From contig JAMXSV010000006.1 of NCBI GenBank assembly GCA_027559495.1, positions 806,001 to 870,000 of the forward strand: a DNA stretch of 64,000 bases, in the 5' to 3' direction. Position numbers and translations under genes: made by a program. Below, in pieces: positions 47,714 to 59,420 of the stretch; position 1 is the first letter of the stretch, and every line of letters begins with the position of its first letter. The notes under the pieces are model-generated. The model did not search any database, had not been told where the DNA came from, and worked only from the letters and a program-made list of their open reading frames with translations. The DNA is from Aurifilum marmelostoma. Lineage: Eukaryota > Ascomycota > Sordariomycetes > Diaporthales > Cryphonectriaceae.

Positions 47714-50700
47714 TCAACTACCCTGCGGCGTCTTCTGGGAGAACAAGCCCACCACCTTGTAGAAGGTGTCCTCGATAGGCGGCATCGCAAAAGCAGGCGC
47801 TGCGTCAAAGATCTCAGCGAGGCGCTGAGGTGCAACGACAGCTGCATGTGCGTCATCATCGCCCTCGTCGACGTCCATAGCCTCGCCATCGCCTTCCTCA
47901 TCGCTGCCCTCGTCATCTGCACCATTTATGATGATGGGTCTGCTACTCTCTTCCGCCGCCTTCTCCTCCCCCACTGCGGGCTGGTCGTCAAGCTTCAGCT
48001 CCGAAAGGGGCCGCGCAATGTTAGACGAGTCCGTGCCCTCGACGATGGGCCAGATTTGGGCTGCCGAGTCGACTGCCACGAAGCCCGATGAGCTGACGGC
48101 CGGGAGGAGTGCAGTGACGAGGTGTGGAAGCTTCTTCATCAGCTGGGGTTCGTTGTCCTCCAGGCCGAAGATAGCAACCTCCGAGAAGGCACCCCTCGAC
48201 AGCTTCCCATTGGTGGCTTTCAGGAAAGGCAGGGCAACTGCGAAGCTCTGTGATTTGTTGTCGACGGCAAGGTGGGTCATTTTTGCGGCAGACTGTGACC
48301 TGTCGCCTAGCTGAACACCGTACCGGAGCTCGTCTCTTACCAGGTCGTAGACAGCAAGGTCCTCGGAGAGGATGATCAGGCAGGAGTTGAGCAGCTGTAT
48401 TGACCTGACGGCGCCCTTGCACAGGTCTTGCAGGCTGCTCCGGATCTCTCCTGATTCCATGTCGATGATATAGATGACGACTTCGTTGTAGTAGCCATAT
48501 GCCACAAATAGAATGGAGCCATCTTCCGAGTAGGCCAGCGCCCCGCTCTTCTTCTGTGTCGTCTGCCCCCCAACCGGGATCAGCTCATCTTGCGACTTTA
48601 CACTCTCACCAAGTGCTATAGTCCGGACACAAGACCAGCTGACCAAAGCCTCCCCAGTGGGAGCAGTGGCCGCGAGACCATCACGCTCGCGAAGCCGAGG
48701 TGCCCAAATTCGCAGGCAGCCGTCCTCGCCAACAGTCGCAAACTTTGTAGACACCCTGTCTGCAGCAATAGCGAAGACATCCTCCGGCTGCCGTGTTGAA
48801 TGAGGGCCATTGACCCTGCTGGACAATGCCATAGTCGTCCCATCGTCCTTGGTCTCCCAGAACTTGAGGTATACTTCACGACGCTCACGGGTATACTCCT
48901 CTGCAGCAGCAATCGAGCCCTCCGTAAGGGCCGCTACATCCCGCTCAGGAGGTTCCCACTCGTCGATCGTGGCGAGCCACTTGCCATCGTGGGAAAAGGC
49001 AAGCTGACATGCTCTTGGCTCGATAATTGGGTGGCCCGAAGGTGCTGCGTGCAGCTGAGCATTGTTTGTCCTGGTCAGGGGCTGTTTTGCGAGACTTTGG
49101 AAAGAGCCGAGGTCAAATCGCTGCAGAAAAGGGGTGATCGGCAATGAGCCGACGCGAGTTGCCTGCTGACTGCTGCCCACGCAGATAAGCAGCTGGGATG
49201 GGTCTCTCAGATCGATCGCTGCTGCTAGTGGCGCATTGATCTCGTTTAGGCCCTCAGAAACACGATGGATCAACTCGTCCTTGGACTTCTTGGCCTCAAA
49301 GACAAGCGATTGCAGACCTGACACATATGTGATGGGCTTCATCTCGGCGGTGGAGAGGACCATTGTGGAGTTGTCATCCATGTGAACAGCATAAGATGAG
49401 CCGCTCGGGGAGACCACAATATTCTCGATGCTGGCAGCCAGGTGCGGGAGAAAGTCGAGTTTGCCCGTGTCCAGCTGCCACAGCACGAGCACTGACTCTG
49501 AACCACCAGAAATAAGATAATTACCTGGAGAGTAAGTTTCGTTAGCGATTGCAACCCTAGAACCAGGCGATCATTCCGCTCCAGGCATACCATCTTTGGA
49601 CCAGGCCACACTATGGACAGCCTTTCGATGCCAGTGTTGCTTCCTAGGCATATCAAGTGCCTTTCTTGCTTTACTCTGAAGTTGTGTGAGCAAATCCGAA
49701 TAGACGAGAATTGAACCCCGAACACATCCAATGGCTACGTCAACGACCAAGTCATTAGAATCGTGACCAGATTTTTTCTTGGGGCCAGACTTCTTGGGCG
49801 GGTGTCTTATGCTCAAGCAGCAAACGTCGTCGACCGTGTTGACAGAGTAGAAGTCGTAGTGCAGGTCCTCCACACTGAGGACATTCTTTTGCCTCAGAGC
49901 ACCCAGGGACATCGTGGTCCCTGCGACAGCAACAAGCACAAGACCTCCGATTGAGGTCCGAACAATGTTGACCTTCCCTATGTCGCTCTGTAGGATGTGA
50001 CTCTGTGGGTTGGCAAGGTCTGATGGATCGTATGCGACAATCTTGGAGGAAGACTTGAGGCTCTCCGAGACAAACAGGACATCCGAAAGAGTCTTATTCA
50101 AGGTGACTGCCCTCACGGTCATATCATGGATCACTCCCGCCTTGGTTCGGAAGCAGTCCTCGACGCCATGGCCGTTCGTCCAGTCAATGCGCCATATCCG
50201 TCCGTCTGAGGCAGCGAGCCAGACAAGGTTTGGTGATGTTTCGGAGAGTGCGGATGCGACGAGGTAAGGAGCGCCACTGTTTGCGCCGACCACAGGCAGG
50301 GCAATCCGGCGGACCAGCAGGGAGTCGGCGACTGAGTAGACTTGAAGTGAAGTGTCGTATATTACGAGGAGGAATCTACATTGGGTTGTCAGCACAGCGT
50401 AATGCTGGCGGGCAAGGAAAGCAAGACCTACTTCTCGTCCACACTGAAGATGGGATCTACGTCCGACATTCTTCCACCCATTGGCTCGGATATTCTCCAG
50501 TTTTGCGTGTTGTTCGTTTGAAAGAGACCACCGCCTTTGACTCTAGACTCGATCCCGCCTGAATTGGTAGCCGTCTCGTCCCCTGCGCGATCCGCATGAC
50601 CTTTCTTTGACGGCGTGACAGAAGCGTCCTCCTTGTCCGCCTTCCCGTGCTTTCGCTTTTTGGTGTGCGAGGACTCGTCTCGGTCGGTCTTGTCTCGCTT

Positions 50701-50745
50701 CCTCTTCTCAGATCCCTTGCTGGCCTGTGGCCTGGAGGATGCCAT
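47714..50745 (-). CDS. UTP17: UTP17/NAN1 (WDR75), WD40 protein of the SSU processome
   Basis: Three exons, 50745-50432, 50375-49591 and 49524-47714, join in phase to give 969 residues. The N-terminus is Lys/Arg-rich (KRKRDKTDRDESSHTKKRKHG), a likely nuclear/nucleolar signal. Next come two beta-propellers of WD40 repeats, seen for example in LVIYDTSLQVYSVADS, NLVWLAASDGRIWRIDW, HRKAVHSVAWSKDGNYLISGGSESVLVLWQL, CQLAFSHDGKWLATIDEW and FATVGEDGCLRIWAPRL. An acidic C-terminal stretch and the family's closing helix (AEIFDAAPAFAMPPIEDTFYKVVGLFS) follow. Yeast Nan1/Utp17 and human WDR75 belong to the tUTP (UtpA) subcomplex that binds the 5' ETS and supports rDNA transcription and early 18S rRNA processing. 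The gene is divergent from RPB10, with 397 bp between the start codons. Confidence 0.92.
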
Positions 50746-51142
50746 GGTGCAGGTCAGGTCGGACAGGAAGAGGGGAGGTCGGGTGGTTGTCGTGGGAGGA
50801 GGGAGAAAAGTGTCACCTTGTGAGAGCTTTTGCATGAACCCGTAAAGTTACAGGTACCAGGGCCTTCATCACTGCTGAGAATTTCTTGAGTGCACGATAA
50901 GGCAGCGATAAGAGAATTTTAAGTGGGGCTAGTCGCTGGAAAGTCGGCGGCACAGGAGCCTTGACTTGGCTCCTGATTTTGCTTTGACAATGAAATCAAT
51001 CCTCTCTGCCGCCTTTAGAATCCCCAGTCTCAACACACCCCGCACTCTCAACTGTCCTGCACCCCGTTGAATCTCTATTTTCGTGAAGGCTTTCCTCAAA
51101 AGTCTAGCCAAAATCCGCTCTGCTTTGGGGTACTGAGACAAG
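50746..51142. promoter_or_regulatory. Bidirectional promoter region, UTP17 / RPB10
   Basis: This 397-bp spacer lies between two divergent start codons and must hold both core promoters. An AT-richer stretch (AGAGAATTTTAAG, near 50911-50923) lies about 165 bp from the UTP17 ATG. Specific factor sites were not identified. Confidence 0.45.
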
Positions 51143-51618
51143 ATGATTATCCCTGTGCGGTGCTTCTCTTGCGGCAAGGTCAGCAGCCGATAGACACAAA
51201 CTCCCCCTCCGACTATCAAAACGAACGAGACTGACGCCCCCGATGCAGGTGACAGCCGACCTTTGGGAGCGCTATCTTGCTATGATCGACCAGGACATTC
51301 CCGATGGGTAAGGGGCGCTCAGTGATGCGATGGTTATCTCGGGGTGCGCAACGAGCTGACGCGATGCGACAGAGACGCGATGGACCAGCTCGGCCTGAAA
51401 CGATACTGCTGCCGCCGCATGATTATGACCCACGTCGACCTCATCGAGAAACTGCTCAAGTATGCCCTCTTTTCAGCAGCTTCCTATGCCGGCGAGGCCT
51501 TCATGCGCGCCGGTCTAGGTGAACACACAGCGGTTCCGTTGCTGACCACAACACGTCTCGCAGGTACACGCCCGATGGACGCAACGAGAAGAAGAATCAG
51601 CTGCACCAGAACCAATAG
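51143..51618 (+). CDS. RPB10: RPB10, common subunit of RNA polymerases I, II and III
   Basis: Four small exons, 51143-51178, 51249-51307, 51373-51459 and 51564-51618, join in phase to give 78 residues; such intron density in a short gene is usual for this subunit in fungi. The product shows all hallmarks: MIIPVRCFSCGK at the start, WERYLAMIDQDIPDGDAMDQLGLKRYCCRRMIMTHVDLIEKLLKYTP, and a short basic tail. The zinc site is formed by CFSC (Cys7, Cys10) and the CC pair in RYCCRRM (Cys46, Cys47). The protein is in the nucleus as part of all three polymerases. Length is slightly above yeast (70) because of the last codons. Its bidirectional pairing with UTP17 joins two genes needed for ribosome production. 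Confidence 0.95.
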
Positions 51619-54600
51619 ATGGTATGGTATACTGGTCAAAAAGGAAGGAAAAAAAGGCTTTTGATCTGCATTGCGTGGCGTTACGGCTTGCGTTCTCCTT
51701 CTACGAACCCACGGGTGTAGACGCGGAAAAGACTTGATTTTGAATAGCAGGATCGCCTTGAGAGAGGGACTTGGGAAAGAAATGTGAAAGACCACAAGAA
51801 ACACATCGCGCGGCCTTGCCGATTGTCTACATGTGCTGGCTCTGCTATGCACTGCATACATCAATTTACCTGGTCTGCCACATGGGATATGGTACTGCAC
51901 TTTCTTTTGGCATGGCAGCAATGCTCTCCGGGATTTTACGGGCAGGGGCTGTGACCAGGTTTGGAAAGACGACAGCTTGACAATGCTAGGCGCGAGGCAG
52001 CAGCCACAGGATCCTGGAATGGGCCATCCACGGCCAGTGAGAGCTTGTGGCTATCAACAAGGCAGCCAGCATTTGACTAGAAAAGGGGATGATTCATGAA
52101 GATTGCCGCAATAGCCAGGCGAAAGAAGCCCTCTGCATATTTAGTTGATAGGATTTCTTTGGCTTCTCCGGACCCGGTGCGTCTTCCGGCATGATTGGAC
52201 AGAGAGACGCAGCGCAACAAGCCATCTTCTAGCTACCAGCCTACATTATCCAAGTCAAGCTTCACAGACAAACCGCCGTTTCCGAACAGAAATATGCTAT
52301 GGTGCGCCGCAACATCATACATATGCACGGCAGCCGGAGTCTGTATCAGATCGCCTCGCACGACAGCCTGCGGACGCGCTTGTGAGACCAGCCAGGATCA
52401 TCGACTCTACGGGCGGCTAAACTGCAGCTATATCGAAGACGTGTCGACGTCGTACAAGGCGGTCAGGATGCGGACAAAAGACCAGACACCACATCCCTGG
52501 GGCTGGAGGCGAGCTAATCCTGCAGAGATCGATCCAACATACTGACGACTATTCGAAATGACTCGACTAAGTCGAGGGCAGTACGAAGCGCGCGGAGACA
52601 TTGTGATGCGATATGTCGAAGTAGTTGTTTCTTCCTTGGACAGAAAATTTCCCACAACGATGAGCCCTGTTGTCCTTACCACCCAGCCCCCCATTACGGG
52701 GTGATTTGGGTATCAAAACGCGGTCTTGCTAGCTAGTCTTATACCATCGTAAGTGTGACAAACCATAAGGCTGCCAGCTGCCCAAAGAGGTGGTATAGTT
52801 CGGGATGATCTGGATAACAAATAGGTCAGACCCAGGGCCGGTGTGCTCTGGAGGAGGCTGGCTCTGAACTCTCAATCGTCCCCGAAAAATCACACTGGCT
52901 CAGAGGGCAGGGATGGGTTCTAAGGCTAAGATATGACCCCACTGAGCACCTGGCCCGTTACGCCTGTCAATCACAAAGAAGGAGCCAACGACCAGCATCC
53001 GTCGACATGTCTTGGGACACCTGGACTGGGCCTTTCTTGACCTGCCTTGCCATGCTTGGACTTTCTCCCCCCCCCCTCCTTCTCCTTCTGAGCTCGACCT
53101 CAAGACACCATGCATGGATGGCCCCTCGATCGTCATCACACACGTATCGGCAGTCGCTAAAACACCATGAAGAAGATATGGGGCACGGCAGCAATGCAAT
53201 CCGTCAGATGACCCAGCTTGTTCTGCTCATGATGTTCCATCATATTTGTCAACGAGGCGCCATGCTATCGAGCGCCGACCTCCAGAGGTCGATCAACACC
53301 TCTTGGTCCGGGGCAAGGCCCAGAAATAGGATGCGCTAAACTCAGATGAAAGAGGGGTTCCCAGATCTCCGGGACGCTCTTGAGGACGAGGCAGGGATCG
53401 TGGAAGATCCACAGAGGGGTTGGGAAGTACGGCACGCTGCAGCAGGAGCAGTGGTAGCAAGAGCAGAAGCGTGTGAGCCAACAGCATTGCACGACATGCC
53501 TCGGCAGACAAGAGTCCTCTGTCCTCGGGCCCGAGAACCAGGTGATGCAAAGCCGGCAAGCTGCAGCTCGGTCCAGTCTGTCATCCCAGCTGCTGTCGAC
53601 TGGCGTTGGAGAGTGATAATGATAATGACATCGCAAGGCAACAACGTTCCCTTCTGCCGACCCGACGGATCTCGAGATTCGAGCGGAACATGCCATAGTA
53701 GACGTCCACAAGATCACCTCAGAATGACCAGCTCGGGCTGCAGTCACCCGGCAGGAGCTGCAAGAGCTGCAGCCCGCACAGGAACAACCATGTCGCCGCC
53801 CTGCCATGTGTCAAGTCACCACAAGTATCGCAATCCTCACTATCGAGTGGGCCCCGAATTCATTGGCTCATGAGGAACGGTGATGGCTGCCCTGTCGATC
53901 GAGTGGCTCCATCCACCTGCTTCTGATCCGGCTGGCTGGGAACCCAGTCACCACGCCGACATGCTCTACTGTGTACATAGTAGTTGGAGACCATGATCGA
54001 GAATGGCCAGGGTGCGCTGGGCCTTGAGTCTCTTCTGTCTCTCTATCAGCGTGCGGCCGCAGGGTGTGAGTAGTTACGCATTGCCCTCGTCCCAGTCTGG
54101 TACCGGGCCTGTTATCGACAGGGGTGGCACAGCATTTAAGCCCGATGTGACTTGCTCGTTGGATGGGTCCCCCGAGCAGCACACCTTGACACCATCTCTA
54201 AGCGCCGAGGCCCTGTCGCCTCATGCAGCTCTTTACTGGCTACCAGCCTTGGCCTCCACCACGCCGGCTCGTTGCCCACTTCCTACTGGCTGGGAGCGTC
54301 TCGAAAGGGTTTTGTTGGACGAAAGAACAGAAGGAGAGCATCTGCATCCGCCGGGAACACCACTGCAAGACCATGCATAGTACGTGACGGGCTGCATCAC
54401 TGAACTAGGTTCCTCGCAGCAACACTATTGCGGCCAGGCACAAAGCCTCCTGACCTTTCCGATCTTTTGCTTTCTCCCCCACCTCCCAGACTTCCTCCTC
54501 TCGACTTTGCCATCCGGCGTGCGCTCAATCAACAGACTGCAGGGGTTTTGGCTGTTGGCTGAATCGAGGTGCACCAATTATAGCAGCCTTCCGGAATGGT

Positions 54601-55106
54601 TCTATCGTCTCACGTTCCTGGTCAGTCCCGTCGTCCTCGCCTCCCACACCACCCCCTCCGGCAAGGCTCATCCTTCGAAACCACATCGCCATACACCCAC
54701 CAGTCAGACTTGAGACCCGTCTTTACTGGCCCGATTTCACCACCAAAGTTCTGAAGTCGCCGAACGCCACACTATCAGCTCCTGCGCGCTCCTCTTCATC
54801 ATTGCACAGGGGACTCGAGGCGCACCTGTTTATCCTTGGACCACAGCCGGTGTCGCACCGACGTTACCAACCGTCCGGCCCGCGCCTACCTCGGGGCGCC
54901 ATTAGTCGGCGCCCGCTCTCCTTGATTGACTTTCCTGCAATCTCGTGCGTACGCTGTTGTTGGTTTGAGCTGTCAGGACCCCGCCAGGCCGCAGACAAGG
55001 TCCGCCGAGCGCTACACTCTTTGTCGCCCAACGCCCATTCTCGCGGCTACAGAAAACACGTCTGTTCGTCGAAAGAGCCTCCAGAGCAAGACTTCGGCCT
55101 CACGCT

Positions 55107-55139
<33 letters not shown>

Positions 55140-55606
55140 CTCGCGCCCCGCGCGCGTCCCCTGCCGTCGGTCTGGTCTTGCGCCCTGGGAGCCTTGTCCA
55201 TGCTTAGCCGGCCTACGTTGGTACTTGCAACCCTGCCTGATCATCAACGCAAGGACATCCTTCACCTTTAAGTGGCTTCTGCCCCTCACCCGTGTTCCTG
55301 GTCATCCTCTGAAGGTTGCTCCCACACCAGGCGCATCATCGTCGTCTGGGCAAGCCACTCCCGTCGGGTCGCCTTCGCAATTGGACTGCCTAGCTCTGCT
55401 GAGCCTCTGGTGTCCGTCAATCGACATTGGTCTTTTGTGTTGTTCTCCCTCCTGGCTGTCCATTGTCGATGCGCCCAGTTCTGAATGTTGCTTTGGCTTC
55501 GTCTTCTGGGCTCGATTACCCCTTCTTCGACCTTTGCGACAACGACAAATCCCTGCTGTCCCTCCTCTCATCTACTCAGGGTTGAAAACTTTGGCTGAGA
55601 GGGACC
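51619..55606. other. Long intergenic stretch (4 kb), no gene supported
   Basis: This lies between RPB10 and the conserved unknown gene. A (CT)n tract at 55107-55133 lies in the last 500 bp and is probably part of a long promoter or leader. A 362-codon ORF at 54802-55890 overlaps the true start of the next gene in another frame and has no family features. No tRNA or transposon was identified. Confidence 0.5.
55107..55133 (+). repeat. (CT)n microsatellite in the leader of the next gene
   Basis: Pure CT repeat, about 475 bp upstream of the ATG at 55607. Pyrimidine tracts of this type are common in fungal promoters and leaders. Confidence 0.85.
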
Positions 55607-58156
55607 ATGGCTCTGGAAGCACCCTTCAGAGCGTCTACTGGGAATTTGATGTCTCCTTTGACCAGGTTTCAAGAAATGTCAGTGGCCTTTCCTGGGAACA
55701 AATATTTCTTGTCTACTTCTCATGCTCGATTCGTGTGGCCTCATATGAGGTCTCTCCATGCATTGTTGATCCAGGACGGGAAGAAACAATTAAAGAAGAA
55801 AAAAATGAAACTGACTTCAGAGTCTTCTCTTACCCAGGTCGAGTCAAAACCCTGCCGATTCTCAAACCCTGCGGCCAACCACCTACGTGAGGCCACAATC
55901 CGCACATCTTCTCAGCCCGTCCAGCGATATAGTCGGGCCCTCACCCGTCACATCGACCGGTACAGAAACGACCGAGATCGACGATGAAGAACAGGAAACT
56001 GTTAGCCAACCCGCGTCGGCTGACGCTAGTTCGGCCTCTAAGGTGAGAGCGCGAGAATGCGGCTCTACCTCTGAGGACTCATAGCTGACAATGTTGTCGT
56101 AGTCCATCAAGTTGAAAACGAATATTCCTGACCACGTGCGCAAGTCATCGAGCGAAGAGGCTGTCTCGGTTATACATGCCCCCGAGGGGTTTAAGAATTG
56201 GGTGCGTGGAACGAGAAGCCTAGGACCAAGTTTGTGCTGAAGACTAAACGTACGGCAGACAGGAAAGGAGTCCAGCCATAACACAGACAAACCTGACGAC
56301 ATCATCAGTCCTCCTCTAAGCGAGCCCTCAAGCAAGGTATGGTCCGGACCTGTCTTCCCCATTGAACCCTAGTTTGGGCTCGTTCGTGACTTACCATTGT
56401 GTTTCTCAATGTCAGCCAATGCTCTCGCCCCTCTCGACAGACGTCAAGCCAGCAACATTTTCTCTGGATAACGCTACGCCCCAAGCCCAAGATCTCAAAG
56501 ATGTTCTCAACGAGTCAGCGAGATTGCGATCAAGTAGCTCCAGCAGTCTTGACTGTAAGAATCTAATCGCCATGCTTGGAGGTGACACACTAACTAACAC
56601 AACATAGTGATACCGGAAACGCACGAAGAGGAGAACGATGCCGAGACGGACACCGCTCGTAGCGAGTACTTTGCTACGCCAGCCACCATCGAAGATTCGG
56701 AAATCAGGGCGCTCAGAGCCGCCTTGGAGGAATGCTGGACTCTGTGCAATACGCTGGCGAACCTGAGCTCGATTCATCGAGAGCGTGTGTTCAATAGCTC
56801 TGGCACGCCCGATGCCCACGAGAAGGCATGGAAGAGCTGCTGGAAGTTATGCCAGAAGCTATACAACAGCCGCGACGACGCTATTGAGTCTTCCAACGCA
56901 CGCACAAACCTGGATCTGTGCCGAGATTTTTGCCAGTCGCTGTTCGACGTGCGGCAACGGAAGGATGAGACCGGTGACTCTGTTTTGCGGGTCAGTTTTG
57001 AGCTAAATAACCAGTAAGCAACCGAAGGAACCCCTCTGTTCCCCCCCTCCCCCTCTCTAGGCCTCAAGATCTGACAGCGCTTTGCAGTCTCTACAGCGCT
57101 CAGGACACGCGTACCTTGCCAGAGGCGTTTCGGGAGAGAACACTGGACTTCTACATCACCCTGTGCCACCGCCTCATGAAGCAGCGGAGCGAGCTCGCCG
57201 AGGAGACTGATTCTCTGCTGCGAGCATGCTGGTCGCTAGCTGAAATGTTGTTCAGCCTACGACAGAATGCTCGCGATGGGAAAGCGCCGGACGAGGAGCT
57301 CCTCGGCTCTGCGGTGCAGGCATGCTGGGAACTCTGTGACATCTTCAGGGAGGGTTGGACGCAGGTCAGGCCTGACCGGGGGACCCCAAGACCAAGCCAC
57401 TATAGCTTCTTCCAGCAGAGCCAGGCATCGGACGTGCGGTCTACCACGAGTCGCGGCTCGATGAAGTCGAAACGAGAAAGCCTCAAGAGCCTGCCTGACG
57501 ACCCGCAATCACGGCGCAACAAACAGACTCTACCGGTCCCTGAGACTCCCGTGACCGAGTTTGAAGACACGGGAGACACGCCCATCTCGCCAGGCAGCGA
57601 GAGCCCGCAGATGCCCAATATACTCGTGTTGGGAACTCCGTCCGAAAACAGCCAGGGTGGTCCCCGCGGCGGCCGCTGGTCAAGCAGCGCCAGTAACTTG
57701 TCGGGCTACTCCCAGTCGAGCGCGAAGACGAGCAGCACGGCGACGACGACAACCTCGGCCGAGGATATCAACGTGACGCGGATCAAAATTCTCCTTCTCA
57801 AGGCGGCGATGAACATTGGCTTCAACCGTGACTCGGCCGACACCAAGTCGGGTGCGGCGGCGCTGCGAACCTTTGTGAAAAGCCTACCTACCGGCTCTTT
57901 TGGGTCACTTCCGAACCACGCGACCTTATTGCAGAATTACAAGAACCTAGTACTGTCGGATACCACCTTCCGAACCGCAGCGCCGCTGCCCAGTCGGGGT
58001 AGGCGGGTCAATGCCACCGATGTGGCGGCGAGTGTGGGCTGGATGTCTCTCAGGACCCAGGGGCAGTACGGGTTCCTAAGGGACCTGTACAAACTAGTGT
58101 TTGGGTTCCCCCTGGACGAGGTGGAGAACAGAAAGAATGTCAGCATCGCCGTCTGA
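55607..58156 (+). CDS. Conserved fungal protein of unknown function (possibly DUF7624)
   Basis: Seven exons join in phase to give 684 residues: 55607-55665, 55838-56042, 56103-56201, 56259-56336, 56416-56554, 56608-57013 and 57088-58156. The N-terminal 230 residues are Ser/Pro/Thr-rich and probably disordered (PSSDIVGPSPVTSTGTET and similar). The conserved core begins with ALRAALEECWTLCNTLANLSSIHRERVF and has repeated Trp/Leu-rich helices: KAWKSCWKLCQKLY, LCRDFCQSLFDVRQRKD, SLLRACWSLAEMLFSLR, AVQACWELCDIFREGW. A second disordered stretch of about 120 residues follows, then a closing helical domain (TRIKILLLKAAMNIGFNRD...LRDLYKLVFGFPLDEV). The helical, Cys/Trp-periodic core looks like a scaffold, and no catalytic motif is visible. 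My recollection is of a fungal family labelled DUF7624; this is not certain. The first donor (gtttca) is weak, so exon 1 is the least certain exon. The ATG is in a good context (gaccatggc). Confidence 0.83.
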
Positions 58157-59420
58157 GAGTATGCGCCGAACGTCTAGGAAGTCACGGGCCTGTTGAAAGC
58201 TGCCACGACCTATGACGGACTGTTGCACTTCGCTTCTTTCCCACCACCTTTGATCTTTGTCTTGCTTTGGTTAAGCCAACACATGATGCACACACCTCAC
58301 AGGGGCACGCGGAAAGAGAAGAAAACACCCAGAAAAAAAAGTGCGGGGGGGGGGGAGAGTGTTTTCTTTCCTGGCAAGTTTCAAGAAGTTGGAAACGACA
58401 ATAGCCACCTTATGATGATCATGACTTTTGGCAGGGAAGATGTGCACACAGAAAAATCATTTAGTACTCCTCTTTATAGTCAGCTTGTCTCCTTCTTTTC
58501 CCTTTCCTTCTCTTTCTTCCCTTTTCTTTATTTATGTACGCACTCGATACCCCCTTGGGTCGGCTTATGTTGTTGATTGGCGCTGCAAGGGTTTTCTTGG
58601 GTGGTAAAATTTTATTATGATGAAAGCTTACTATATATTGTCTTCTTACCTTTTCAGCCAGCTTCTTCAAAATGAAGCCTGTCAATAAACGTGACCCTTT
58701 TCTTTTGAGATTTACAGTGAAGGCATGCACAATTGTTTTGAGGCAGTAAGTGAAATCATTCAAATTTGATTCGGCCAAGTAATCTAATGCTATCAAGTCC
58801 ACTGTGAATGTACCAAGCCATAGAGACTGGAATCCCAACCCATGATTTATCCTCTCGATGTGTGTTCTCTAGGGCAGTTAGTCTTGAGGCTGATAGCAGT
58901 GTTAGCCAGACAAGCTTGCAATATGTTTGGGCAGAGAACGTGTGGAGGATGTATTAACCTGCTTTTCCGGACATTGACTTTTTTTTTTTTCTTTCTTTCT
59001 TCCAGACCTGTGAACCCCTGTCTGTGCTCGGGATGGAGGTGTTGTACAAAAAGGCTAATATGACGTAGAGAGTTAGTGAACGAGATCGAACATACGACAA
59101 GATTAAGACTACTCACCTGCAAAGCAGACCTATCAGGGGAGGAGACAAAGGAGGTAAGACTCGTTGCAGCATGCAGGTGCAAGATGGGGGTTCCAAGCTC
59201 GTTGAGGGTTTCCGCCCATTAGTCTCGACGCTCCAGTAAAGTAAGCGTAGTACTTAGTATAGGCAGCAGGAGCTCCCTAGTAGCGCCAGGTCTGGTCCGG
59301 TCCGCTCCTTCTACTCTCTACTCGCCCCTGCCACAGCTTGAACTCCAAGCTTGGACACGAAACAAAAAGAGAGCATAAAATCCTTGCTATGGCCACTTCT
59401 GCTGACCCAACAACACTTCC
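58157..59420. other. Convergent 3' region, no gene seen
   Basis: This stretch separates the stops of the conserved unknown gene and the Gln-rich gene. It contains a G9 run near 58345-58353 and T-rich stretches. No gene is supported. Confidence 0.5.

Noticed and set aside
54802..55890. Open reading frame of 362 codons on the plus strand
   Set aside because: It runs through a CT microsatellite and overlaps the true exons of the conserved unknown gene in a different frame. It has a random-like composition and no domain.
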